Assembly: GCA_015039465.1 (NCBI GenBank)
Contig: MU130360.1
Span: 146,678 to 167,363 of the forward strand
Origin: Phlegmacium glaucopus
Lineage: Eukaryota > Basidiomycota > Agaricomycetes > Agaricales > Cortinariaceae
Reading direction: 5' to 3'
DNA: 20,686 bases
Below, in pieces: positions 8,945-17,056 of the stretch (position 1 is its first letter; every line of letters starts with the position of its first letter). The notes under the pieces were generated by a model. It searched no databases, was not told the DNA's origin, and was given only the letters and a program-made list of their open reading frames with translations. The position numbers and the translations under genes are program-made.

Positions 8945-11363
8945 ATGCCTCGCAATGCCAACATCCCTGTCCCTTCGAGGTCTGCCGTTGACGATACCGA
9001 CAGCGGGCATGGTTCTGGGCCCTTATCTGACGCTTTCGTGGTAGAACCTGTACAGAATTCAGGGGCAGCACTGAACCATCAGGTTGTGGCTCCTTCGGAT
9101 TTTTCACGATTAGAAGTTCGTCGTTCTTCGCGTGTTGCTTCGAGAGCAACATCCATCCAAGTCCCTCTTCCTCCTGCCGCTGTGTTCACATCTGCCCTTC
9201 CTGGGACCCGACGTGTCGCTGGTTACGTCTACGAGGTTCTCCCATCCCCCATCGATGCGAGTTCCCCTCTGCGTGAGCAACCTGGTGGTGTATCGGACTC
9301 CCTTGGGAATGTTGGTGGCTCTCGGGACACCATCATACCCCAAGCTAGTTTTGAGCCTGCTGGGGAGTTTTCTGCAGGGCGTAAACGTTCCGCTACTGGA
9401 GATGCTCCTGGATCTCCTCGTCAGGGTATCCCACCTATCACTCCGCTACAGCCTCCTCTATTGCACCGTCCTTCCCTCCAACCTCCATCTTTTGCGATCC
9501 CACACCCCAGCACCCCTCCGCGTTCAGCTCCTTTCAATTTGGACGTGGCTCCTGTCTCGAGTCCAATTGCTTCCAATCCCCTGTTGCACAGGCCTGTGAG
9601 TCCTGGTGTTACCTCTCCGTCTTCACGCCGCTCGCGTGTTAGCAATGCTGCTTGGGCCGCTGCTCATGACCTCCCTCCCTCACGCCGCTCACGTGTTGCC
9701 AATGATGCATGGGCCGCTGCCCAGGGCTTGCTGCCCATCTCCCGTACTTTCCAGACCCCGGGCTATGCTCCAGCTCTGGCGGTAGGAGGTACCGCCTACA
9801 GAATGCGAGCACCACATTCTGAGCGTCCGAGGCCCGCTGGCCAGGATGAACTTGCTGCAGCTACCCCCCATATCTCTCATGGCCCGCTGAGCCAGCACTC
9901 TGAACGCATTCAGAGCAGGAGCAGGCATGCTCCGACATCTTTGCAGCCTCGCTTGGCGCTCAATGTTAGTGTCCCTGTTATGCAAACTTTTCTTTGTAAT
10001 GACATGCATATAGTCACCTTTTTGCAACCCCCTTTCTGCTTTGAACTCTCCAGAGGGCCGCATGTCCAGTTTCGCAGAGACTCGCCTGCACGGCGTTAGT
10101 CCTCCCTCTTTTTTCTCCCCTATTAGTCAGTCACTGACATGCATATAGTCTGCCCCCAAGACTCTGGCTTCTGAGATGCGAGCTAGCCCCTCCAATAGGT
10201 TACCCTCCTCCCAGATTCCCAGTCTCGCTCAGCAACCCATGTATGACCCTGCGGTCCCGCACTTCGACCCACTCTCTTCGCAGTCGTTGCAGCCGCATGC
10301 TGACACCCGAGCGCATCCTGCCATTAATGCTGATCTGATTGCCGCCATTGCAGCAGCTCTTGGCTCGTCCGCATCCTTTCCACAAGCGAGTGCGCAGCTG
10401 CCTGACCCTATCACACAATTTTTCTCCCGCACAATCACGAACGCTACCAGTGAACTTCCCATTGCTGTCATCAAGGAATTACGGGGTGGCTTCAAGAATT
10501 ACATTCCGTTATCTTTATGCACCCACAAGGCTTGTTCTAATGCCACGCGATCCACGGATGCCTTTGACACGGAGATTGGGATGAATGAGAGGGGCGAGAT
10601 CAGACTGAAGCAGAAGACGCTCACGCCTGCGAAGGACCATTACATGTCAACGGATGACTTCACTGAGATCCGCGAAAACTTCACGCGTGGTCTCAGGAAG
10701 TATCTCGTCCTTGGCGATGACATTCAACCTGGAGGTCAGCGGGCACTCGCCTGTGCCAGTATGTTCCGTGAATTCTTCAGTATCATCGCTTCCAGGCCGG
10801 ACTATACCCAGGATTGGCCATCGTATCGTGGCTATATCATTGAGTCGTATACCTCCTGGGTAGGCCGACGGGATGATTCCTTTGGACTCATATTCGACGA
10901 ACACCTGTTTCATCAGTACAAAATGAAAAATCTGATTCCCTCATTGCTTGAGCAACTCCGGCCCATGGCCAATTCCTTGGGTCATCGCACCCACAATACT
11001 TCATTTGGGGGTGGCGCTACGTCCGGTACTCGTGGCAGGGGCAGGCCTTCGGCTGGTGGCGCATCCTCCAACCACCATCGGGGCGGTTACCATCAGCAGT
11101 CCTTTCTTACCCACCCTACTCCCTCCGTTCGATGTTACCTCTGTGGCGAACCACACGACCATAAAAACCATCAAGGCAGTGCCAAGCGTCTTACCACAAA
11201 CGAGCATGGTAAATGGATCGACCGTCATCTCGGCAACAAGATCGTCTGCATCTCATTCAATGTCGCCGGTTCTGGCTGCTGTCGTGGACCCTCCTGTAAC
11301 TACAGCCACTCATGTTCTTTGTGTGGAGATCCCTCCCACGGCTCAGCTAGATGCCCCGCATAA
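8945..11363 (+). CDS. Gag-like protein of DIRS element, three exons
   Basis: Exons 8945-9964, 10014-10094 and 10149-11363, 771 aa. The two introns (49 and 54 bp, phase 0) both begin GTTAGT and end TGACATGCATATAG. Splicing both brings the first and third exons into one frame, which is the main evidence for the model. The ATG at 8945 begins MPRNANIPVPS and is the first in frame. The N-terminal half is Pro/Ser/Arg-rich and carries a repeated SRRSRV.NAAWAAAH motif (about 9620-9720). The C-terminal half holds a conserved-looking segment (RGGFKNYIPLSL to SYTSWVGRR), then a Gly/Arg/His linker. Zinc-binding motifs follow: CYLCGEPHDHKNH, a CCCH-like CCRGPSCNYSH, and a canonical CX2CX4HX4C knuckle in CSLCGDPSHGSARC at the very end. 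Presumed to bind the element RNA in particles. A single 184-bp intron skipping exon 2 would also keep frame. Confidence 0.8.
9965..10013 (+). other. Intron 1 of the Gag-like gene
   Basis: 49 bp, GTTAGT..CATATAG, with a possible branch point AATGAC about 15 bases from the 3' end. Phase 0. Its last 14 bases, TGACATGCATATAG, are identical to those of intron 2. Confidence 0.75.
10095..10148 (+). other. Intron 2 of the Gag-like gene
   Basis: 54 bp, GTTAGT..CATATAG, with branch point CACTGAC. Phase 0. Shares the first six and last 14 bases with intron 1; the middles differ. Confidence 0.75.
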
Positions 11364-13086
11364 CAGAATCTTTCCCATTGTCACCAAGTTGAGACCAGAC
11401 GCTTGGGAGACTGCGTTACGTGATGCTGGTATTCTCGACGAGTTTCGTGACATTCCCATTGGTCTCCGTCAGGGTTTTCACTGCGGTTTAGAATCTTTTT
11501 CCCTCTCCTGCACTTCCATTCCTCACAATCACTATACTACGAAAGAAGATGAAGACTTTGTTATTTCGAAATACGCCAAAGAAATTGAGCTCGGTAGACT
11601 TTCGCACGGTTATGAACCCCATGAACTATTTTCCCTTATCGGACACTTTCGTACTGCACCCCTCGCTGTCATTACCCAAAATTGTGGCAAGCGCCGTGTC
11701 ATCGTTAATCATTCTTACCCGCAGAATAAAAATTCCATTGATCTCGATACCTTACCGCGTGATACCTCCCAAAACTTCATCATCGACCCAACAGAGACAT
11801 CAATTAACACCATAATCGACTCAAAAGAATTTCAGTGTTTATGGGGATCTTTTTCCGAATGCTACTTATTGGTTGCAGACGCGCCTGAGGGCTCTGAAGC
11901 CGCAATATTCGATGTAGAATCAGCATTTCGGAATATCCCTGTCCATCCTTCAGCTCGTCGTTTTCTCGCCATCTCTATCAAAGGCCTCATCCATCTCGAC
12001 CACATTTTAAATTTTGGCGCATCTCCTTCCCCCGGAATTTTTGGTAGGGTGGCTGATGCGATGGTCTGGATCCTACTGAACCGAGGGATCGATGCCCTTA
12101 TTAAGTGGGTGGACGACTTTATTTTCTTTCGTTACCCCTCTGCGCGACGCGCTGATGGTTCATACATTTTCACTTATTCCTCTCAACTCATATGGGAAGT
12201 CGCTGAGGAGCTTGGCTGGCCTTGGGCCCGAGAGAAATTCGTTGATTTTTCTTCTACATTCAAGTACATTGGTTTCTTATGGGACCTTTCCGCTAAGACG
12301 GTGGAGCTCCCTGAACCCAAGAAACTCATGTACCGGGATCGCATTCAATCCTGGTCCCTCGGCTCCTACCACACTGCTAAGGAAGCTGAAAAACTCATTG
12401 GTACTCTCAATCACGTTTGCTTGGTGGTGCCTGAGGGTCGCTCCCATCTGGTATCTCTGTATAAATTCCGGGGCAGGTTTAAATCTGATCAGTCATCCTT
12501 GACAAAGCACCGAGTATCTGTAAGCGTATTCGCAGATACAGTATGGTGGCTGACAAAACTCCAAGACCATTTCGTTGGTACGAAGATCATTCGTCCCCCA
12601 CCTCCCTCAGCCACCATCTTATTTGTCGATGCCTCCACAACCTGGGGCATTGGCCTGGTCCTCGATGGAAAATGGCTCGCGTGGCAGTTTAAGGATGGGT
12701 GGAGGGTGGATGGTCGCGATATCGGGTGGGCCGAGATGGTGGCTGTCGAACTCGCCGTTTGTACACTGATCTCCGGTAAATTTTCTGGATGTCATATTGT
12801 TGTCCGATCAGACAACAAAGGCGTCGTCGGTGCCCTTCAAGCAGGACGTTCACGAGGCACACAACAGAATTCCATTCTCTGCGAAATCGTGAAACTGATT
12901 CAAGAGCACGACATTTGGATTTCTTCGGAGTGGGTTTCGACATCAGACAATCTGGCTGATGGCCCCTCTAGAGGTCTTTTCCGTAGTAGAAACCTTCTTT
13001 ACACTTTCCCACCAAAATTACCACCGCACCTATTCCCATATGTACACAAGCCTGTAGACTACCATGACTCTCGCTTATCTCTTTGA
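11260..13086 (+). CDS. Reverse transcriptase-RNase H of DIRS element
   Basis: 608 aa from the ATG at 11260. The frame is open from 10948, but this is the first ATG near the end of Gag and it overlaps Gag by 104 bases in the +1 frame. Copies the element RNA into DNA and removes the RNA strand. RT motifs: KRRVIVNHSYP (fingers), AIFDVESAFRNIPVHP with catalytic D218, NFGASPSPGIFG (motif B), and KWVDDFIF with D285-D286; the latter is a VDD version of the usual YxDD. The RNase H domain follows: ILFVDAS (D457), GWAEM (E492), VRSDNKG (D518) and SDNLADGPSRG (D567), a complete DEDD set. The protein ends about 40 aa later, so there is no room for a methyltransferase domain. Translation could use reinitiation, its own ATG or +1 frameshifting; no slippery site was identified. 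Confidence 0.92.
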   Translation: MSPVLAAVVDPPVTTATHVLCVEIPPTAQLDAPHNRIFPIVTKLRPDAWETALRDAGILDEFRDIPIGLRQGFHCGLESFSLSCTSIPHNHYTTKEDEDFVISKYAKEIELGRLSHGYEPHELFSLIGHFRTAPLAVITQNCGKRRVIVNHSYPQNKNSIDLDTLPRDTSQNFIIDPTETSINTIIDSKEFQCLWGSFSECYLLVADAPEGSEAAIFDVESAFRNIPVHPSARRFLAISIKGLIHLDHILNFGASPSPGIFGRVADAMVWILLNRGIDALIKWVDDFIFFRYPSARRADGSYIFTYSSQLIWEVAEELGWPWAREKFVDFSSTFKYIGFLWDLSAKTVELPEPKKLMYRDRIQSWSLGSYHTAKEAEKLIGTLNHVCLVVPEGRSHLVSLYKFRGRFKSDQSSLTKHRVSVSVFADTVWWLTKLQDHFVGTKIIRPPPPSATILFVDASTTWGIGLVLDGKWLAWQFKDGWRVDGRDIGWAEMVAVELAVCTLISGKFSGCHIVVRSDNKGVVGALQAGRSRGTQQNSILCEIVKLIQEHDIWISSEWVSTSDNLADGPSRGLFRSRNLLYTFPPKLPPHLFPYVHKPVDYHDSRLSL

Positions 13087-13179
13087 CAATCAAGTCTCTA
13101 TTCAGAAACCGACTGTTAGCCCCAGGTGATCTGTGTCGTCCGAACCTCTTTTCCACCTTCCATCTCTCCCCTCTGAGTC

Positions 13180-14373
13180 ATGCCTCCTCTTAGACAGCCT
13201 CTCTGTTCCTCTCGGCCCAATGAATTATACAATTTAGCTCGCTCCCATGGTGGTCACATCAAATACCATCGTTTCCGCCCTCAACCTTACCCATATCAGG
13301 CATTACGCCCACTGACTCCTATACCCACAACGTCTCCAGAACTTCCACCCATTGTGTTCCCAGTGGACCTTGTGCATCAAATTCATCAGACGCAAGGAGC
13401 CGCAACAACCAAGTCTACACAGTCAAAGGATGCTAGCAGACTGCGTGAATTTCTTACATTTTGTCTTCGTCTCGGCATCCCTCCTGATCGTGCGCTGCCT
13501 GCAAAAGAAGATCTCCTTGTCGCATGGTCTTCATCATTTTCTGGTAGACTCGCTGGGAAGACTGTCAGCGCTAAAATTTCTGCTATCAAAAAGGAGCATG
13601 GTAGAAGAGGACTACCTTGGTTTGGTAGCGAACGTTTGAAGCTTACTCTGAAAGGCGTTGAGGAACTGCGGCCCGCTTCCTCCTTTTTCAGCAAAAGGGC
13701 GCCTGTCACGATCTCCATGCTTGACGATCTGAATGCGGGCCTGGACAGAACTTCCGGCCTAGATAACTGCATACGCGCCATTTGTTTTCTATCATTCTTC
13801 TGCCAACTGCGGATCGGCGAAATTCTTCCCCCTACCCAGGACCTGAAGAGTTTTAATCCGCATCGTCATGCCACTTTCGCGCATATCGCAGAATCTACCG
13901 CATCAAACGGTGCATGCAATCTCCACCTCCCATGGTCAAAAACTCAGAAGGCCCGAGGCGACGACGTCTGGATACCCCACCAGGAGGCTCCCTTGGACCC
14001 CATTCACGCGCTTCATAAGCATTTTATAAAGAACCGTCTGACGATTACACATCCCATATCTGCATATAGGGATGCCAGCAACAACATCGTCACCCTCACA
14101 AGAGTCAGGTTCATCCGTCGTATCAACCACATTTTGAGTTCTACTCGGAAGGGATACCCCCGAATAACAGGTCACTGTTTCCGCATTGGTGGAACGACCT
14201 TTTATCTTATCTCAGGAGTACCTCCCGACATGGTCAAGAAGTTCGGTCGTTGGCGCTCACATGCCTTTCTTGAGTATTGGCGTTGCTTAGACTACCTGGG
14301 AGGACTCCATATTGACATGCTCCCCCTCAACCCGCAACTGCGTCCGAGGCAATGCAACCAACCTAAGGCTTAA
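13180..14373 (+). CDS. Tyrosine recombinase of DIRS element
   Basis: 397 aa. Breaks and rejoins DNA through a tyrosine-DNA link, and is thought to integrate the circular cDNA of DIRS elements. The N-terminal part (about residues 60-170) is the core-binding region, with SKDASRLREFLTFC and KTVSAKISAIKKEHG. The catalytic domain has R211 (FFCQLRIGEILP), a lysine at 254 or 257 (WSKTQK), H332 and R335 (ITGHCFRIGGTT), W358 (FGRWRSH) in the position often held by His or Trp, and nucleophile Y366 (FLEYWR). All expected residues are present. It starts 93 bp after the RT stop in the same frame. The ATG at 13180 is the first after that stop in frame. The C-terminus is a short Pro-rich tail. Confidence 0.92.
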   Translation: MPPLRQPLCSSRPNELYNLARSHGGHIKYHRFRPQPYPYQALRPLTPIPTTSPELPPIVFPVDLVHQIHQTQGAATTKSTQSKDASRLREFLTFCLRLGIPPDRALPAKEDLLVAWSSSFSGRLAGKTVSAKISAIKKEHGRRGLPWFGSERLKLTLKGVEELRPASSFFSKRAPVTISMLDDLNAGLDRTSGLDNCIRAICFLSFFCQLRIGEILPPTQDLKSFNPHRHATFAHIAESTASNGACNLHLPWSKTQKARGDDVWIPHQEAPLDPIHALHKHFIKNRLTITHPISAYRDASNNIVTLTRVRFIRRINHILSSTRKGYPRITGHCFRIGGTTFYLISGVPPDMVKKFGRWRSHAFLEYWRCLDYLGGLHIDMLPLNPQLRPRQCNQPKA

Positions 14374-14684
14374 TTCACGTTGTTTGGTTTTCTCTTCGTC
14401 ATGACTACGAAGCGCCTTAGGCTTGTTTTAATGTTGGTTATTCCATAGCCATTCCTCCGCTCAACCCCGGTTTGACGTAGTTGGAATCTTAGAAAACGCT
14501 GCACAGGATCAAATATTCAATTCTCGGATTCCGCCTTGTCGCTACCACTCCCAGCTCCGTTAGTACGTTTATATAGACCAGATTGTACCTTTCAGTATCG
14601 CAAGCAATCATACTTCCTAAGCCTCAAACATATCTCTAAGATTACAGGGCATTTGCTATTTCTATCGAGAAGCAAAAGGTCGCC
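14374..14684 (+). other. 3' untranslated end of DIRS element
   Basis: About 310 bp without a gene. It has a short hairpin CTTCGTCATGACTACGAAG at 14395-14413 right after the recombinase stop and the candidate right inverted repeat at 14649-14680. An internal complementary region would be expected here if the element follows DIRS1; I could not recognise one. Confidence 0.5.
14649..14680 (-). repeat. Candidate right terminal inverted repeat of DIRS element
   Basis: Partner of 8615-8643: GCATTTGCTATTTCTA and AAGCAAAA correspond to the reverse complement of the left end with mismatches and a short gap. It ends about 4 bp inside the boundary inferred from the empty site. Confidence 0.4.
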
Positions 14685-15384
14685 CCTACATTGTGACACA
14701 GGCGGCCGATAAAAGGGTGTAAAAAAATAATTACGTGAGGGTTGCGAAAAAGACTCGGGTTCAAGTGATGAAAATGAATCTAGTAGCGAAAATATTAATA
14801 AGGCGAAGCCTAAGAATAAGAAATATGGGGCGGCGAAGCCGATGATGAAAAGCATTCTCACTGTGCGAGAATGAGAGGTGAAGCCTGTTATTCAAAGAGA
14901 AATGAGAATTACTAGAAAGTGACGAAGCACGATGTGCTCACCTGGGCAGTCTCTGGGAAAGCTTAGGGAAAGAAAAGAAGCTTGAGACACCCCAGGTCTC
15001 ATTTAACGACTTAGCCTTACAAACCCTCCGCCACTGGTACAGTGCTAGACATTAGCGTTGATGAATTGTGAAATAAAAATACATTGATAAGGCAGAGGTA
15101 AACCGTGTGCATGAGGTATTTTAAACACAAGCAATAAAGCATGTTCACTGTGAGGAAGCACAGCTATGTTCTCATATTAATTGGAATATTCCTGGCATCC
15201 CCAAACGCGCTGTTGAACGCTGTCATCGGAAGCCCAAAAATTGATCTACAGTGTCCATATTAAGTCTAGGCTAACGCAGTAAAAAAGGAAGGTTACAGTG
15301 TTGTCGTTCAGGAGATCTCGATGGGAATGAGTGATTTGTCCTGTGATATACACTGTCAGTAAATTGTGCACGAAATAGAAAACA
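14685..15384 (+). promoter_or_regulatory. Conserved module upstream of Q, copy 2
   Basis: Resumes the array after the retrotransposon and matches 2405-2846 and 20000-20440 at both ends. The middle, about 14737-15028, has no counterpart in copies 1 and 3, where only about 110 bp separate the same landmarks. No gene seen. Confidence 0.55.
14737..15028. repeat. Copy-specific insertion with short inverted ends
   Basis: About 290 bp found only in array copy 2. It begins GAGGGTT (14737) and ends AACCCTC (15028), a 7-bp inverted match that continues weakly inward. Inside are repeated GGCGAAGCC-type motifs (about 14800-14840) and a long-arm hairpin: ACCTGGGCAGTCTC (14940-14953) against GAGACACCCCAGGT (14984-14997), with AAGCTT on both arms. 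Could be a decayed MITE; evidence is moderate. Confidence 0.35.
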
Positions 15385-15392
15385 TATATAAA
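15385..15392 (+). promoter_or_regulatory. TATA box of Q copy 2
   Basis: TATATAAA, 45 bp before the ATG at 15430, in the same context as copies 1 and 3 (GAAAACATATATAAAGCTTG). Unlike copy 1, no MITE lies upstream. Confidence 0.65.
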
Positions 15393-15429
15393 GCTTGCTT
15401 CGCTTGAATCCCTGCCCCTAGCCCCCACC

Positions 15430-16301
15430 ATGGATTCGTCTCAGTATTGGCTACCCTTCTGGGTTCTCCCGCCATTTTCTGATCCCCCTCTCCCACTTCC
15501 TTCCCCTCTCTCTCTCCTGCTTCCTTTCCCTCTCCCTCCCCTGCTTCCTTTCCCTCTCGTGCCGTTCACTGATCCCTTTCAGCCCACTCACCACTCGCAA
15601 GGACCTCAACAAATGGGTCAACAATACCACCACCATGACCCAGATGTGGGGCCTATTCGCACCGAACACAGAGGGCACCGCATGACGGTGGCCTCATCCC
15701 CGTACCATATCTCACATATATCGTCAAGAGCGATTGCAAGCAATCATTCCATGGGCACCCACCCAGTCTATGGTCAGATGGGTCCCATCAACAATACAGG
15801 AACTGGTGGGGTGGGACCCCCATCAGGAAACCCCCAAATGGGGTCAGTTCAACAGGAACCAATGAACCTCCATCATTCGGATCCCCCCAAGACCCAGAAA
15901 CAGCAGAGAGGCAGGGAGGACCCCTCAGCATACGCAGTCCCTGTCATGGAAAGTATGTTGGTTTTGCAATCCATCCATCTTTTTTTCATATTCACAACTA
16001 TTTGTAGCAGCTGGGTCTGCTATCCCCACCATAATTCCCCCACCAGCGCCAGCGCCAGCATCGACGTCTGCTGTGCCAGCACAACCTGCTGCGTCAACAT
16101 CGGCTGTGCCCATCTCAACGCCTGCAACAGCTGGGGTGCGCCGACAAGGACGAGGCACCATCAAGAAAGTGCGAAAACGTACGTATAATTTACAATCTTT
16201 CTTGATTTCTGAACATCGTCGCTAAAAATCCTTCTGCAGCGAAAGTTCATGGCGACGACTCGGACGTTCATCGAGTATCGTCTGGATCTGAGACCGATTA
16301 G
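15430..16301 (+). CDS. Pro/His/Gln-rich protein Q, copy 2
   Basis: Paralogue of the gene at 3220. Exons 15430-15952, 16011-16178 and 16240-16301 give 250 aa; introns are GTATGT..TAGCAG (58 bp) and GTACGT..CTGCAG (61 bp). It starts MDSSQYWLPFWVLPPF, followed by a Pro/Leu stretch lengthened by a repeated LLPFPLPP unit, then DPFQPTHHSQGPQQMGQQYHH, NHSMGTHPVYGQMGPI, GGVGPPSGNPQMGSVQQ and KQQRGREDPS. Exon 2 is Pro/Ala/Ser/Thr-rich with a basic KKVRK end; exon 3 is acidic, DDSDVHRVSSGSETD. Differences from copy 1 inside exons are in-frame (GY, one R, TK against EPMN, repeat units), while both introns differ by non-multiples of three. Retaining intron 1 here would shift the frame. Function unknown; intact by all signs I can see. 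Confidence 0.65.
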
Positions 16302-17056
16302 CAGTATTGAAGGGGGGACACACTCGTCTGCGATGGTCAATCGGTATTTATTAGTATCAATCATTGTCCTCCTACCGTTGCTCGCCGTCTTTTATGTTAT
16401 CGAAATCTTGAATCATACCATTTTGCAACCCAAAGGACGAGTGAGATAAAGATGATTATCGATGGAGAGAATTATTGGCTTATGAATTGTGTACATGTGT
16501 GATGGTCACTGGGCAATATATTTTTAAATCCAACATAACCAGTCCCAACACCGTCGTCCTTCCGCTGCTCTACAATCTCCAATGTGCTGTGCTGCCTCGG
16601 GTTGGTCAAAAACAGGACAATTTTCAAGACAAAGCGAACGAGCTGGGTCCGATTGAACAAAGGTAGGTCTTGTCGGGACATCGTGTGGTAGAAGCAGAGA
16701 GTGGCCTCTTAATGTCTTCCCAGCTCGCTCGCATAGAACATCGCAATGTTTAAACCCAAGATCCAAGGCAAAGGACCAAAAACTGGTATTATTCTGACAT
16801 GGAAATCATCAAATGCTGAGCGCTTTCACCGAACACTCCTTGTCATATACACCATCCAGGAGCAGTTCTAGTATTGCAATTGCATCTTGCTGTCTCAGCT
16901 GTTACTCGCATTTCCAAACCACTTTTATAAAACCTGTGTTAAAAAAAAGAACACGTAACACAAAGGAAAAGTAAAAAAAAATCCAACTAAAGCAAAACCG
17001 AGCCAGGCCCACTTTTACCAACAACCATTTATCGGATAAAGAGTAGCATGGCTGTG
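16302..17056. other. Spacer between Q and ATG18 relic, copy 2
   Basis: Homologous to 4081-4894 with many substitutions and indels. It again has the hydrophobic LPLLAVFYV frame soon after the Q stop and no other support for a gene. The palindrome of copy 1 is present only as a left arm (AAAACCGAGCC, about 16995-17006). Confidence 0.5.

Larger units (their letters stand above)
8583..14684 (+). mobile_element. DIRS-order (tyrosine recombinase) retrotransposon, apparently full length
   Basis: About 6.1 kb, bounded by comparison with the uninterrupted sequence in copy 3 (…AAATTGGGATAGTGA then CCTACATTG, about 19980-20005). It encodes, on one strand, a Gag-like protein, RT-RNase H and a tyrosine recombinase, the hallmark set of DIRS-order elements, which integrate through a recombinase instead of a DDE integrase. 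No LTRs are seen. An imperfect inverted match lies near both ends (8615-8643 and 14649-14680). I found no split direct repeats and no clear internal complementary region by eye. No methyltransferase or SGNH-hydrolase domain is evident after the RNase H. All three reading frames are open, so the element may be young or active. Confidence 0.9.

Noticed and set aside
9997..10150. Tandem repeat of TGACATGCATATAGTC
   Set aside because: The two 16-base matches are explained as the acceptor ends of two introns; the sequence between them is an in-frame exon plus unrelated intron sequence.
13087..13179. Intron fusing RT and recombinase into one protein
   Set aside because: Both are in the same frame, but no convincing GT..AG pair spans the RT stop; two separate coding regions are simpler.
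8583..14684. LTR retrotransposon or endogenous retrovirus
   Set aside because: No long terminal repeats, protease or DDE integrase; instead a tyrosine recombinase with HxxR and Y, which defines the DIRS order.
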